Source: Tuctoria greenei
Taxonomy: Eukaryota; Streptophyta; Magnoliopsida; Poales; Poaceae
DNA: 64,000 nucleotides
Direction of reading: 5' to 3'
NCBI GenBank assembly: GCA_036927565.1
Contig: JAYESD010000001.1
Coordinates: 285,397,560-285,461,559, forward strand
In this document: in pieces, positions 22,411 through 33,882 of the stretch
How positions within the stretch are numbered: position 1 is the first letter of the stretch
Layout: the number at the start of each line of letters is the position of its first letter
The notes under the pieces: generated by a model
What the model was told of the DNA's origin: nothing
Seen by the model: the letters and a program-made list of their open reading frames with translations, nothing else
Databases searched by the model: none
Translations under genes and position numbers: made by a program

Positions 22411-23337
22411 ATGGCAGCACCAAGAATTCAGTTGCCTAATGGATGGGTGTTCTCAACATGCACCGGGCAAGCCGGTTTCCCGGACGTGTTTGCAAGGTTG
22501 CTCCGCCAGTTTGGCTATCTGGTGTTACCTAGCTATTGGGGCAAGAAGTTCCAGGAGAGCGGTATGTGGAGTTGCACCATCTACGTCGATGTGCCTGCCG
22601 GTCCACTGCACCTCGGATGGTCTCCATACTCCATCAAGATCAAAGGATTGATATTAGAAGAAACATGGAGCTACGCCGCAAGTGTTGCCATAGGGAGGTT
22701 TTGCAAACTCCATTACCGTCATCTTGTGGGTACTCCGTATGAGTTCTTTCCAGTTAATGGCAGGGCTTCTGAAGCCTGGGCAACCCGCTTGCTTGCGGAG
22801 GTGGGAGAGCATGGTGAAACATCTGTAACAGCCATAGCGATGTATGCAGCAGCATCACATCGCGAGAAGGGTAATCAAAGGGCATGCATAAAAGAATTGA
22901 CAAACAATCTGAAGCAAGCCATGATCCGAGCAAATCACTTTGAGTGGGCAAATGACGGACTTAGGGATATGATGGCTCCTCTCAATCATCGTTTGAACCT
23001 TAGGGAGAATCAGTGGCATGACGCTGTTATGGATTTGGCCGCTTCTCGCCAGGAGACTCTAGAGAGAGATATTGATCTGGAGGCAAGCCTACTCTATGGG
23101 CACCAAAGGGACACCCAGTTGAACACGGTGACTGTAGACAGGGATCAGTCCAGAGTAGAGGCTCAGAGCTGGAAGGTCAGCTGTGAGCAGGCTCAGCGGG
23201 AGAACGAGGCCTGGGGGATGTTTATGATACAGACGGATTGGCAAACTATGGTTTCCAAAAGGACGTCACTTTTGGTGCCTAACCCTGAGGATGACGAGGA
23301 AGAAGAAGATCCTCAGGAGATCGAGTTTTATGAGTAA
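22411..23337 (+). CDS. extra ORF upstream of gag (orf0-like), 308 aa
   Basis: An intact frame that also extends upstream to an ATG at 22270 (355 aa). I prefer the ATG at 22411 because it has a good context, follows an acceptor-like CAG directly, and MAAPRIQLPNGWVF starts the compact region. Residues 1-130 look globular, rich in aromatic residues (LLRQFGYLVLPSYWGKKF, GPLHLGWSPYSIKI). The middle is helical and charged, and the tail is acidic (DDEEEEDPQE). No protease, RT or zinc-knuckle motif. Some rice gypsy elements (RIRE3/RIRE8 type) are known to carry an unexplained ORF in this place; homology is inferred from position and length. Function unknown. It is open although gag-pol beside it has stops. 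Confidence 0.72.
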   Translation: MAAPRIQLPNGWVFSTCTGQAGFPDVFARLLRQFGYLVLPSYWGKKFQESGMWSCTIYVDVPAGPLHLGWSPYSIKIKGLILEETWSYAASVAIGRFCKLHYRHLVGTPYEFFPVNGRASEAWATRLLAEVGEHGETSVTAIAMYAAASHREKGNQRACIKELTNNLKQAMIRANHFEWANDGLRDMMAPLNHRLNLRENQWHDAVMDLAASRQETLERDIDLEASLLYGHQRDTQLNTVTVDRDQSRVEAQSWKVSCEQAQRENEAWGMFMIQTDWQTMVSKRTSLLVPNPEDDEEEEDPQEIEFYE

Positions 23338-23698
23338 AGGGCAGTGAATATGTACTTGTCACTTTAGGCCGAGTATAAGGATGGGTAGTAAACACCACGC
23401 GTATTTTGCGACTTTATGAGTCTTGTTGTAAATAGTAGCGAGGTGGATGTACAATAATATAAGCATGCCGACTTGTGGTGACCAAGCATAGATGAGACGA
23501 CTTCTTTAGATGAAGTTTGTCTAATTTTGGGGATCTATTGCAAACTTGGGCCCAAGATAATATAAATTGTATGAAGTTTGTGCTTTGTCAATTTATGTGA
23601 ATGTTATGCATCATCTATTGTTATCTACCGCATTACTATTTTTATGGAAGGATAAACTGAGGCAATGAGACTTATGGTATGAATCGCTGTATTGCAGT
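23338..23698 (+). other. spacer between extra ORF and gag
   Basis: Non-coding, 361 bp. Ends in an acceptor-like CTGTATTGCAG (23687-23697) just before the gag ATG at 23699. Confidence 0.55.
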
Positions 23699-26600
23699 AT
23701 GGTGCGTACTCGTACCAGTCAAGATGGGGGAGGTTCCAGTGGAGGTCAGGGGGATGACACACCACCCCCGGGACAGAATACACCTCAAACGCAACCACCT
23801 CCACCACCTCCACCCGCACTTCCCAGGAGTCTTGCGGAGGTTCTTGCTGCAGTACTCGGCTCGCGCGATGAGCAAACCGAGCTTCTGCGGACTCTGGTGC
23901 AGCACTCGTCCCGTCAAGGGGGACGACAAAATGATGGACCACGTCAGCAATATCAGAGTTCCTACTCTGATTTCTCCTCGACACATCCACCAGTATTCAG
24001 AGAGGCCGATGAACCGTTGGATGCGGATAATTGGCTCCGCACCATTGAAGGAAAGTTCGGCTTACTCGAGGTAACCGAACAGCAGAAGACGTTGTTTGCA
24101 GCGTAGCAACTGCAGGGGTCTGCCGGTGCGTGGTGGGCCAATTACCTTGCCGCACGCCCCGCAGGCCATGTCGTAAGCTGGGCCGAATTCCGGGAGGCGT
24201 TTCGCGCCTACCACATCCCTCCCGGGATTATGAGGGGGAAGCTTCAAGAGTTCTTGGAGCTAAGGCAAGGAGGAAGGAGTGCATACGAGTACTCCAAATC
24301 ATTCAACCACTTGGCCCAATATGCTCAGGACCAAGTGAATACCGAAGATCGGAAGCGGGAATGTTTCTACCAGGGTTTGAACCCCAAGTTGAAGGACAAG
24401 CTTGTCCTGTTCAACCGCGGCAGCTTCAATGACATAGTCAATGCTGCTATCATGCAGGAGGACGCTACGCGCGAGCTGTCCTCAGATAAGAAGAAGAGGA
24501 GTGCTTCGCAGGGCAGCGGAGGTGGTGCTCCTCAGAAGTACTGTATGGTGTATCGATCACCATCCGGCCAGAGGTGGCAACCGCCATCACGACCACCAAT
24601 GTTCAGTGGTCGCCAGTTCAGCAACTCCGGATTCTGGCCGCAGCAACAACAGGGGATGGTCCCACGTGCACTTCCACCTCCACCACGTGCACCGGGATTC
24701 CGTCCTCCCCTTCGTATTGGCCAAACCCCGTACACGTGTTTCACGTGTGGACGCACGGGGCACTTTGCCAAGGATTGTCCACAGAATCGACAAGGCGGAG
24801 GGCAATCATCCTACCAGGGGGCCAACCAACCCCGCAATCAGTTCAAGAAGCCAGCCACCAGACCCGGCAACGTCCACCACCTCGCCATCGAGGACGTTCC
24901 GGAAGGCGCACCCGTGCTCATGGGTATGTTCTCTATCTTAAATCATCCCGTAGTCATACTCTTTGACTCCGGAGCTTCACACAATGTCATTAGTAAATCT
25001 TTTGTCATTAAAAGTCAATTGCCTGTTATCTCCACAAAAACTCCATATATGATTTGCACTCCCGCAGGAAGGGTAGTAACATATGAGATAGCCCATAAAG
25101 TGCCTCTTGACCTAGATGGGAACGTCTATCCTACCTCCTTCATTATCCTAGAGACTCAAAAGCTAGATATCATCTTAGTAGTGGCTTGGTTGCAATACCA
25201 TGGTGCTATTCTTGACATCGTTCCTCGAAAGATTTATCTAAACTCTCCACTCCATCAGCCCCAAGTTCTCAATCTTGAGAACATCATTCCATTAGACCCA
25301 TCTACTCACAACACCGAGGTTATGGAACTTAAGGATATTCCGGTAGTATGTGAATACCCGGACGTGTTTCCTGAAGATCTTCCTGGTATGCCACCAGAAA
25401 GGGATATAGAGTTCAAGATTGAACTTGCACCAGGAACAGTACCAATCTCAAGACCACCCTACAAGATGGCACCCAAGGAACTTGCAGAACTTAAGGAACA
25501 GTTAACCGAACTTGAGAACAAAGGTTTCATACGTCCAAGTTCATCGCCATGGGGTTGTTCTGCACTGTTTGTAGAAAAGAAAGATAAGACCTTGAGGTTG
25601 TGTGTAGACTATCGTCCACTTAATGCCGTCACTATCAAGAACAAGTATCCACTACCACGCATTGATATTTTTTTCGATCAATTGGTGGGTGCTAAAGTAT
25701 TTTCGAAGATGGATATTCGTTCTGGTTATCATAAAATTAGAATCCGACCAGAAGATATACCAAAGACAGCATTCTCGACGAGGTATGGACTGTATGAGTA
25801 CCTTGTTATGTCCTTCGGATTGACCAACGCGCCGGCTCATTTCATGTATCTCATGAACTCAGTGTTCATGCCGGAATTGGACAAGTTTGTCGTGGTCTTC
25901 ATTGACGACATACTTGTGTATTCAAAATCCGAAGAGGAACATGCTCAACACTTGCGTATCGTGCTTCAACGATTACGGGACCATCAGCTATATGCTAAGT
26001 TCAGCAAGTGTGAATTCTGGATCAGCCAAGTGCCATTTTTAGGGCACATCATATCAGCAGAAGGGATTGCAGTTGATCCAAGCAAGATCAAGCAAGTCCT
26101 CAAATGGGAGTCTCCAAAGTCTGTACATGAAGTCCGAAGTTTCCTGGGTTTAGCAGGATATTACTGGAGGTTTATACCCAATTTCTCCAAAATAGCTAAA
26201 CCAATGACAGAACTTCTAAAGAAAGGACAAAAGTATGTATGGACTGAGGCATGTGAGGCAGGTTTCAAAGCATTGGTGAAACACCTTACAACGTCACTAG
26301 TTTTAGCCCAACCAGACACAACCAAAGCATTTGATGTCTATTGCGATGCATCTTGGATTTGTTTTGGTTGTGTGTTAATGCAAGAGCGAAGAGTGATCGC
26401 GTATGGATCGCGACAGCTTCGGAACCATGAGCAGCACTACCCGACTCATGATCTTGAGCTCGCTGCTGTGGTATTGGCATTGAAGATGTGGAGGCATTAT
26501 TTACTGGGTAATCTAGTGCACCTGTATACTGATCACAAGAGTTTGAAATACATTTTCACCCAGAAGGATTTGAATATGCGACAACGGAGATGGTTAGAGT

Positions 26601-28222
26601 TGATCAAAGACTATGAAATTGAGATCCACTACCATCCAGGTAAAGCAAACGTAGTCGCAGACGCTCTGAGCTGCAAGTCTCATATCAACAATCTTTCCAT
26701 TACCTCGATGGAGGGAAAAGAAGAACCGAGTCTCTACTTGGTTCCATATGGGGCGCTTTACAATCTCGCTCTCATTCCCACTATCAGGGAGGATATTATG
26801 GCAGCTCAGAAGGAGGACAAGGGGATGTCGCATATTCGGCAAAGAATGAAAAAGGGGGAGATGAAATGTTTCCGAAGTGACGATGAAGGTACCCTCTGGT
26901 TTAACAACCGTATAGTGGTACCCCGAAACATGGAACTTCAGAGGAAGATACTGGATGAAGCTCATTTATCCAAGTATTCCATTCATCCGGGAAGTAACAA
27001 AATGTACCAAGATTTGAGAAAGAAGTTCTGGTGGACTCGGATGAAGCGGGAAGTAGCTAAATAAGTATCCGAGTGTGATACGTGTCGGCGAGTGAAGGCC
27101 GACCATATGAAAGCAGCAGGACAGCTTCAACCTTTAAGCATACCAGCTTGGAAATGGGAGGATATCAGTATGGATTTCATTGTTGGGTTTCCTTCCACCC
27201 TCCATAAGCACGACTCAATTTGGGTGATAGTTGACCGACTGACTAAGACGGCGCATTTCATTCCCGTCAATACCAACTATCATTCCTCAAGATACGCGAA
27301 GTTATATATTGCCAGAATCGTATGCCTCCACGGAATACGCCGCACCATCGTCTCAGATCGTGGGGCTGTATTTGTTTCGCGATTCTGGGAGCATCTCCAC
27401 GCTGCGCTGGGAACCAAGTTAATTCGGAGCTCAGCCTATCATCCTCAGACTGATGGACAAACTGAACGAGTGAATCAAGTGCTTGAGGACATGCTTCGTG
27501 CCTGTGCCATCCACCATGGTAAGAATTGGGATGGCCATCTACCATTGGCGGAATTTTTGTACAACAACGGTTACCAGGCTAGCATCCAGATGGCGCCATA
27601 TGAAGCTCTTTATGGCCGCAAGTGTCGCACACCCTTGAACTGGTGCGAATCTGGTGAACGAGTGGTATATGGCATCAACTTAATAAAAGAAGCCGAAGAG
27701 CAAGTGCGCATTATTCAAACAAATCTCAAAGCCGCCCAGTCTCGTCAGAAGAGCTACGCAGACAAACAACGTCGACCTCTTCGCTTCGAAGTTGGGGATC
27801 GAGTTTATCTCCGGGTGTCTCCTATGAAAGGTATCCATCGATTCGGGGTGAAAGGGAAGCTAGCTCCACGTTTTATTGGGCCATTCGCAATAATCAAAAG
27901 ATGCGGACCTGTGGCATATCAATTGGAGTTACCGCTGTCACTTTTAGGGGTTCACAATGTGTTCCACATTTCCCAGTTACGGAAATGTCTTAAAACTCCC
28001 GCTGATGTCCGTGTAGAAGATTTGGAAGCTCTCCAACCAGATCTCACTTATTCCGAGCATCCAGCTCAGATCGTCGATGAGAAGACTCGCACCACAAGAA
28101 GCCGCACCTTGCGTTTCTACAAGGTCTTGTGGAGCAACCACAGTGCTGAAGAGGCCACGTGGGAAGGCGAGGAGTATCTTAGAACGAACTATCCGGACTT
28201 GTTAGCGGCATATGTTTGTTAG
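23699..28222 (+). pseudogene. Tekay gag-pol polyprotein, interrupted by two stops
   Basis: One reading frame of 1,507 codons plus a stop encodes everything, broken only by TAG at 24104-24106 and TAA at 27062-27064. Order: Pro/Gln-rich gag N-terminus; gag core (WWANYLAARPAG, YHIPPGIMRGKL); zinc knuckle CFTCGRTGHFAKDC (near 24737); protease LFDSGASHNVI (near residue 422); RT with FIDDILVYS (residues 737-745); RNase H with VYCDASW and TDHKS; integrase zinc finger (27062 stop lies inside it, before CDTC); integrase core D (MDFIVG), D (VSDRGAVF), E (TERVNQ); GPF-type module RFIGPFAII; terminal chromodomain. The first stop lies where FAAQQL is expected and fits C-to-T at a CAG (CHG) site. The rest of the frame looks well kept. 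Confidence 0.92.
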
Positions 28223-28270
28223 ATCTTTTCCTTTTGCCTTCTTTTGTAATCTCGGGACGAGATTCTTTTA

Positions 28271-28280
28271 AGGGGGGAGG
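28271..28280 (+). promoter_or_regulatory. polypurine tract of Tekay element
   Basis: AGGGGGGAGG, two bases before the 3' LTR; plus-strand primer. Confidence 0.85.
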
Positions 28281-28282
28281 AA

Positions 28283-31200
28283 TGTAAAATCCCAATTCTA
28301 TGGCATGTGAATTCAATGTGGAGTTTTGTGATCTGCAATATTCAAAATCCAGTATAGTGGTACACATGCACTTACTAACCTCCAAACCTTTCTTGCACTC
28401 ATGGCTAAATTTTATCAACATGGGTATTGGACTTCACCACTATTTCTAGAATGATTCTATTTACCCCTCTTCAGATTTTAGAATTTTTGGATGAAGTTTA
28501 TTAGGGCAATTCAAAGTACAGTACTAAATGGGCCCTGACAAAACATTCAAATTTGAGGCTCTAAATTTTTCCTGTGCATTCTAATATTCTCAATAGCTTA
28601 CCTACAAAATTTCAAGATTTTAGGAACTCCTTTGTTATTTTATTGGAGACGCTCAACGAATTTGAATCAAGTTTAAATTCGAATTCAAAGTCTGGTAAAA
28701 ATAGACTTGAACATAAAGATCTAAACCCACCATTGTGTTCATCACAATTTCCAGACTTATCTCTGAAGTTTCATGATTTTTGGAGATCATTTACTATTTT
28801 TAAGTGAATTACTAAAGGTGCAATGGCTGTGGGGCTGACTGGCGGGACCCACCAGTCAGCAGCCCACGTGCAGCCGCATTTCAGCGCGCTGCGCCCGCCA
28901 CCGCGACGGCGTGCATGCACAGCGCGACACCAGCCCGCCACCGCCGTTGAACCCTATAAATAGCGCCCTGGACTCTCCCTTATCAACTCCCAATCGCCCT
29001 TATCACCTCCCACCTCGCTGAGTCGACGAATTTCGCCATTTCCATCCCGCGCACGAGCTTCCCACCGTCGGCGCCGCGCGCCCGTTGCTGGCCAACCGGA
29101 GCACTCTCGCGCCAAGCTTCCAACAGCTAGGTGATTCCTCTCTTCCTCCCCTGTCTTCCGGATCGATCTTTTCGTTGCATAGTTGACGGGTTGGCCGATG
29201 ATTTTGAGGCTATACCGAGAGTCGCCGTCGTATTCACCCCGCGCTGTCCCTGCTCCACGTTGCTAGGCCGCTGCATGTCGTTCTGTGCTTCGACTCCCAT
29301 AGCAAACTGGTGCGCCGGGACACGCTCTATGCAACGGTAAAAGCCATTCCTGGTTTGCGCATGTATCGAGCAAGTTAGCTAGGTTTTACTCTTGGCCGAA
29401 GCTTATGAACACGCTCGGTATTTCATGCAATTAGAGTTCCATGCTTAATCACTCTTCCCGATTGCTAGCAAATAGTTTCTGCGCTCTCTTGCGTATCCTC
29501 TCGAACTGGAATCACCGGAAATGATCGAGTGTAGCTCAAGAATCGCGAGTTCTCCCCTCCGCCGGTGAAAAGTTGCCTCTGCCGCCATTGACGACTACTT
29601 TGCCGACCGCTACACAACGATAGCGCATGTCCCGCGCGTTCCTCGTGGTTCCAGAAGACTTCCCCAGCCTTTTTAGACAGATTTTAGCCACCATCGTGCT
29701 CAGCGCATGATTTTATGGTCGGGTGCCCAAGGATGGGGGCTGCAGTGGCCAGTAACTCAAATCCGGCGAGGCTCGCCGGAGAGCACCGCCGCGGGAGCCC
29801 CGCGCGCCGCCCGCGTCGGGAGGTGGAAGACGACGCGGCGGGTCCCGCATGTCAGCGGCTGTAAATCCCGTCGGATCAGGTGTGGCCACGGGATCTTCTG
29901 TGGCTACGCGGTGGATATCTGTGGCCCCCGTGTGGTTTAAATACCATTGGTCCATTTTAAAACAGTGGGGCCCACGAGTTAAATCAAATTAGGAATTTAT
30001 TCCAGATTAGGCTCCAACTTAGAAAATCCATAACTTTCTGTAGGCTACTCCAAAAATCTTCAAACAAATGTTTTTTGAAAGCTCTTGAGCTCTAGTTTCT
30101 GTCAATACCAATTAGGCTCTGTGAAACTCAAAGTTAAATTCTGTAGAAAATAATCTCTCTCAATGATAATACAATTTTTCCAGACAAGATAGCCACTGGA
30201 AAAACCCCAAAATTCACATAAAATTTAGTGTCCTATTCTTGACTACCAGGAAAAGTTTGGGAGCCATAGCACCTGTTTAACTCTCTGTATAGTTCAATTT
30301 TCTTTTTCAGTTATTGAATTTTCACAGATACTAGGTTGCTTTATTATGTCCCAAATTTGGACTGAGTCTTACTTTAGACATACCCTAGCCCCTGTAAAAA
30401 TTTTGGATTTAATTAACCTACTCTCCTAGTCCAAATTCAGTTACAAAATAAATATTGATTGAATCACTAGAAATTCAATTATAAAGTAAATCCAGAAATT
30501 CTTGCCAACTTAGAAATACAATAACTCTTTCCCCAAAGCTTAGAAAATTATGAAACAAATTTTGCTAGAACCAGAACCACTTCCTCTATCTTGATTATCA
30601 ACTGTTAGCTAGGTTCAAGCTACAGTTTCTTCTCTTGAAATTTTTGGAAGTTGATTGCTTGCCATGATTTCGGAGACCACAATCTGCTATGATCATCTCC
30701 TGTTCTTTGCAAGAGCCTTGATAATATTCCCTAGTATCTACCATCAAAGTCCCCAAAGCCAATTAAGGTCCCTATCATATAGTGATCACCATGAATTAAT
30801 TTATGGTCTTGATACTAATTATTTTTCAAAGTCATTTATATACATGTTATGTGCATATCGTATAGTGACCGAAGTCGAGGAGGAGCCAGAAGCCTTGGGA
30901 GAGAACCTTCCAATTATTAACTCAGACTTTGACCTGCAACAAGGCAAGCCCCGGTTTGCATTTAAAAGCTTTACAGAGTTTTTACAGTCTTTATCACCTT
31001 ACGTCATAAGTTTGATATGTGCATTACGTATAAGGTATTTGATACTCCACTTTCATGGCCAAAAATCCCAGGGATGGTTGGAACGAGTTACAGTTTGACC
31101 TGTAGTAGCTGTTTTGCTAATGCATAGGAAATCCGATAGAAGTCGAGTAGTTGGAATCTACTCGCGAGAGATGTAGGACATATCTCACAGGATTGGTTAG

Positions 31201-32407
31201 ATAGAAAATGGCATAATGTAATGAAATTGAGACCGGGCAGGGAATGAATAGGAAGCGGCGAGAATTGAGTCTCGGTCGCATAGCCCTGCCTGTGTCGATT
31301 AAGGCCCGTCTGTATGCGGCCCCGCTGAACAAGCTTGACTTGTACCGGCAACATAATGGACATATGGAATCCAATAAACTGACGTAGCTTGGTCACTTAG
31401 GTGTCGAGGCATACCGTTCCGTTTTATAGGTGTGGGTTGAGGGCAGCAAGGTGTAAATCCGCTGGTGGGCACGTCAGAGTACGCCCCACACAGGGACCTC
31501 CTGCTCGTGACGGATCTACCGGTTCGACATTTGAGTGTCTCGTGAAAGGTTGCCATATACGCCTAGTACTGAAGTGTTATGTAGGTACGGGTGTGCTCGC
31601 TGACACTTCCGAACGATGTATGTGTCGTGTTGTCCGGGTGTGTCCTGATTGCAATTACTGTCCCTCGCAGTAATAGAGTACCACTTGTTCACTGTGTCGT
31701 GACGTAGTAAATACTAAAGAAGCCAGAAAGTCATATTGTATTGAATTATAATTACTTTGCAACCTTGTATGATTTAGAGATAGTACAATTAAAAGTTTAC
31801 AGTTTCCCCATACTTTAGCTGTAATAGCACTATGTGCTTTGGGCTTGTCATATCATCGGTAAAGCGTTTCTTGTTTGATTGTGGAGCCCATGATGTGTCG
31901 TGCTCGGAGAATGTCATTTGCTACGTAAAAATTGATTATAAGGATCCACTTGTAGGCGAGTCCATTTATGCTATTCCTTACTTATGTTTAGTGTCCCCTT
32001 GCATATGTCTAGTGAGACGGGTAAGTCTTGCTGAGCCTTATGCTCACGTTTGCAGTTAACGAGTTTTTGCAGGTTATTCTGTTGATGAAGGGTTTGACGT
32101 TGAGGCTGCACCCCCTCCAGGGTGTACAGCCGAGTGGGAACCCTGCACGTCGCCCTAAATGAGTGTTGCTAGTGCAAAGTATCCCCGGCATGGATAACTT
32201 TGCTTTTGCATAGCTAGTGCTGAGAGCGTAGCTATGATATGTATATATTTCTTTACATCCGTTAGTATTGTAAAAACTTCCGCTGTATGAAAAATAAAAG
32301 ACTTCGTCTTGTACTTATTCAGGTTCTATTCTTGTATAACTGTTGGGTGTCGCATCGCACGACACCACCCAATGAGATCCTCGGATGTGTGGACCCCGGT
32401 CCCCACA
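28283..32407 (+). repeat. 3' LTR of Tekay element (4,125 bp)
   Basis: Near-identical to 16198-20418 but lacking 92 bp: around 29691 the sequence jumps from TTTAGCCAC to CATCGTGCTC. Both ends of the missing stretch share CCAC, so a microhomology-mediated deletion is likely. The part from 31008 to the end is the first component of the tandem array. Confidence 0.94.
28955..28962 (+). promoter_or_regulatory. TATA box of Tekay 3' LTR
   Basis: CCCTATAAATAGCGCC; could drive transcription out into the old LTR element and unit 1 of the array. Confidence 0.65.
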
Positions 32408-32412
32408 GAAAA
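32408..32412. repeat. TSD of Tekay element, right copy
   Basis: GAAAA after the 3' LTR; matches 16193-16197. Copied into every array unit. Confidence 0.9.
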
Positions 32413-32894
32413 TAATACTATTAATAAATAATATATCTTAGGTGATTGAGATAATAAAGTTGTTAAGGAAAAATTGGAACGGCTACAATGCAATCAGAGT
32501 TTTGGTGCAATCGCTCAATCAAACATACATAACCGTTGGGTATGCATCTTCGGTCTTTTCATGTTTTTATTTAACCTCTTCCACCAGGTGAAAGGGTGGC
32601 AAAGGGGGCTAAATAAAAAGATGCACTGACCGTGGGATATAGATCCAACGATTGATGATGCTTGACTGCAAGATTGCACCAACTATCTGATTGCATTCTA
32701 GTCGTTCTCAGAAAAAATATATGCGAAAAGATATGATTCAGGGATACCTTGCTACCTATAAAAGGCATTTGTAGCAGTACTAGGATTGACATCGAAGAAT
32801 AAAGAAATTTTCCTAGAGGGTGGATCCTACCATTCGTCACCAGGCTGGTGATCAGCCCAGCCTCGGTGACACTATCCTACCACGATTCACAACA
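32413..32894 (+). repeat. old LTR element: left LTR, second piece (unit 1)
   Basis: Continues the left LTR after the Tekay insertion. Contains a MITE (32476-32709) and a TATA box CTATAAAAGG (32756-32765). Ends TTCACAACA, matching the right LTR end at 36109-36117. Directly followed by ATTGGTATTAGC, a weak match to the initiator-Met primer site (TGGTATCAGAGC). Confidence 0.75.
32476..32709. mobile_element. foldback MITE (unit 1)
   Basis: About 234 bp whose two halves are inverted repeats of each other. The left end GAACGGCTACAATGCAATCA pairs with the complement of the right end, GAACGACTAGAATGCAATCA, then GTTTTGGTGCAATC / GATAGTTGGTGCAATC; pairing continues inward through CCGTTGGGTATGCATCTTCG. 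The right LTR of the old element lacks this block, which marks it as an insertion. A-rich flanks (GGAAAAATT / AGAAAAAAT) may be a degraded TSD. No coding capacity. Confidence 0.78.
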
Positions 32895-33882
32895 ATTGGT
32901 ATTAGCTTCCAGCGGGACATCAACCATATCCGACCCCAACAACGATCCTGGGCATGAACTCAAAGCCCTCCTACAGGCCATGAACTCAACCTCACGACCT
33001 CCATCAACCGCCTTTTGACACAGATGAACATCATGAACTCACGTCTCGACGATCATGATCGGCATATCGGGAAATTGGATAAGGTCAGGAACATCACGAG
33101 CGACCTTGACACGAACACGATCATCTGCATCGCTGACTGTGAATAGCCTAACACTGTGCAGATGCCTCACGTTTTTTCTTGGCAACCCGCTGGCCCCAGT
33201 GCCGCTTAACTGCATTGAGGAACCGGCGCTGGAGCGGGAGGCGCAGGCGATGGCCGCAGTCGTGGAGCACTCGTCCCTCCCCGCGCTCGCCTCTGCATCG
33301 TCAAGGCCACGAATGGCGTTGTGGCTATCGAGCTCAGCCTCCACCCCGTCCACGTCGATGCCAAGGGGGTCAAGGTGCTGCTGCAGGCATACCGCAACAC
33401 TGGTGTTTTATTCTTCGACAACGCCGAGATATATGCTGACGATCGCATCAAGGAAGTCTCCATCGCCATGCTCCAGACGCAGGGTGTGGATTTCATCATG
33501 CTACAGCGGTTCTGCGCCGACCCTGATGCCTTCACCGCTAGGTTCTTCCAGTGCAGCCTCAACTGCGAAGGCCTCACCTGGGTCACATTCCTGAGCTTCT
33601 ACGACTTCGCATGCCTCATCAAGTTGGTGCGATGGGGCACACACACTACGCCGACTCTTCCACCTATGTCATCCCCGACGACCAACCGAATTCATGACCC
33701 CCACAAGTACCTGACTTCCTCATACTCATACTGCCACACCCAGTTGGGAATCGTGACCATTGTCCTCACCATGGATAGCATCCTTCTCGAGGTTGTTGTC
33801 AGTGCCACAAAGTTGGACAGAGTCTTGACACCCTACCTGAAGATTCAGCTCGAGGATGAGCTAATGTTGTAGAGGAGAAAAA
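32895..33882 (+). other. internal region of old LTR element (unit 1)
   Basis: Begins with a degraded primer-site-like ATTGGTATTAGCTTCC. A short gag-like coiled stretch (SINRLLTQMNIMNSRLDDHD) reads at about 33000-33070. The main ORF follows at 33321. Purine-rich AGGAGAAAAA (33873-33882) before the right LTR is the likely polypurine tract. Confidence 0.6.
33321..33872 (+). CDS. unrecognised ORF of old LTR element, 183 aa (unit 1)
   Basis: Starts MAIELSLHPVHVDAKGVKVL and includes VLLQAYRNTGVLFFDNAEI and FFQCSLNCEGLTWVTFLSFY. The N-terminal half looks protein-like; after about residue 100 (LVRWGTHTTPTLPP) composition becomes low-grade and another frame (HYADSSTYVIPDD) looks as good, so a frameshift is possible. 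Here GAG has become TAG at 33870-33872; the other three units read on for 11 more codons. Could be a gag remnant or a captured host fragment. I recognise no family and give no function. Confidence 0.4.
   Translation: MAIELSLHPVHVDAKGVKVLLQAYRNTGVLFFDNAEIYADDRIKEVSIAMLQTQGVDFIMLQRFCADPDAFTARFFQCSLNCEGLTWVTFLSFYDFACLIKLVRWGTHTTPTLPPMSSPTTNRIHDPHKYLTSSYSYCHTQLGIVTIVLTMDSILLEVVVSATKLDRVLTPYLKIQLEDELML

Larger units (their letters stand above)
16198..32407 (+). mobile_element. Tekay/Del-type Ty3/gypsy chromovirus, 16.2 kb
   Basis: A complete structure: 5' LTR, tRNA-iMet primer site, long leader, an extra ORF, gag-pol, polypurine tract, 3' LTR, with TSD GAAAA at 16193-16197 and 32408-32412. The integrase ends in a chromodomain-like segment (TRTKT-type: TTRSRTLRFYKVLW...EEATWEGEEYLR), the hallmark of chromoviruses. 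LTRs above 4 kb fit the Tekay/Del lineage. The LTRs differ by roughly 1-2 percent by eye plus a 92-bp deletion, so it is clearly older than the SIRE element at 42988. Gag-pol has two in-frame stops, so this copy is not autonomous. Confidence 0.92.

Noticed and set aside
31088..31673. Repeated short ORFs on both strands (102, 85, 90 codons and others), recurring every 5,375 bp.
   Set aside because: They overlap one another on opposite strands within the Tekay LTR fragment, show no family motif, and recur only because the DNA is duplicated.
33055..33594. 179-codon plus-strand and 104/126-codon minus-strand ORFs over the old element interior.
   Set aside because: Shadows of a GC-rich stretch in other frames; composition (Ser/Arg/Pro runs) is unlike a folded protein and the 33321 frame is better.
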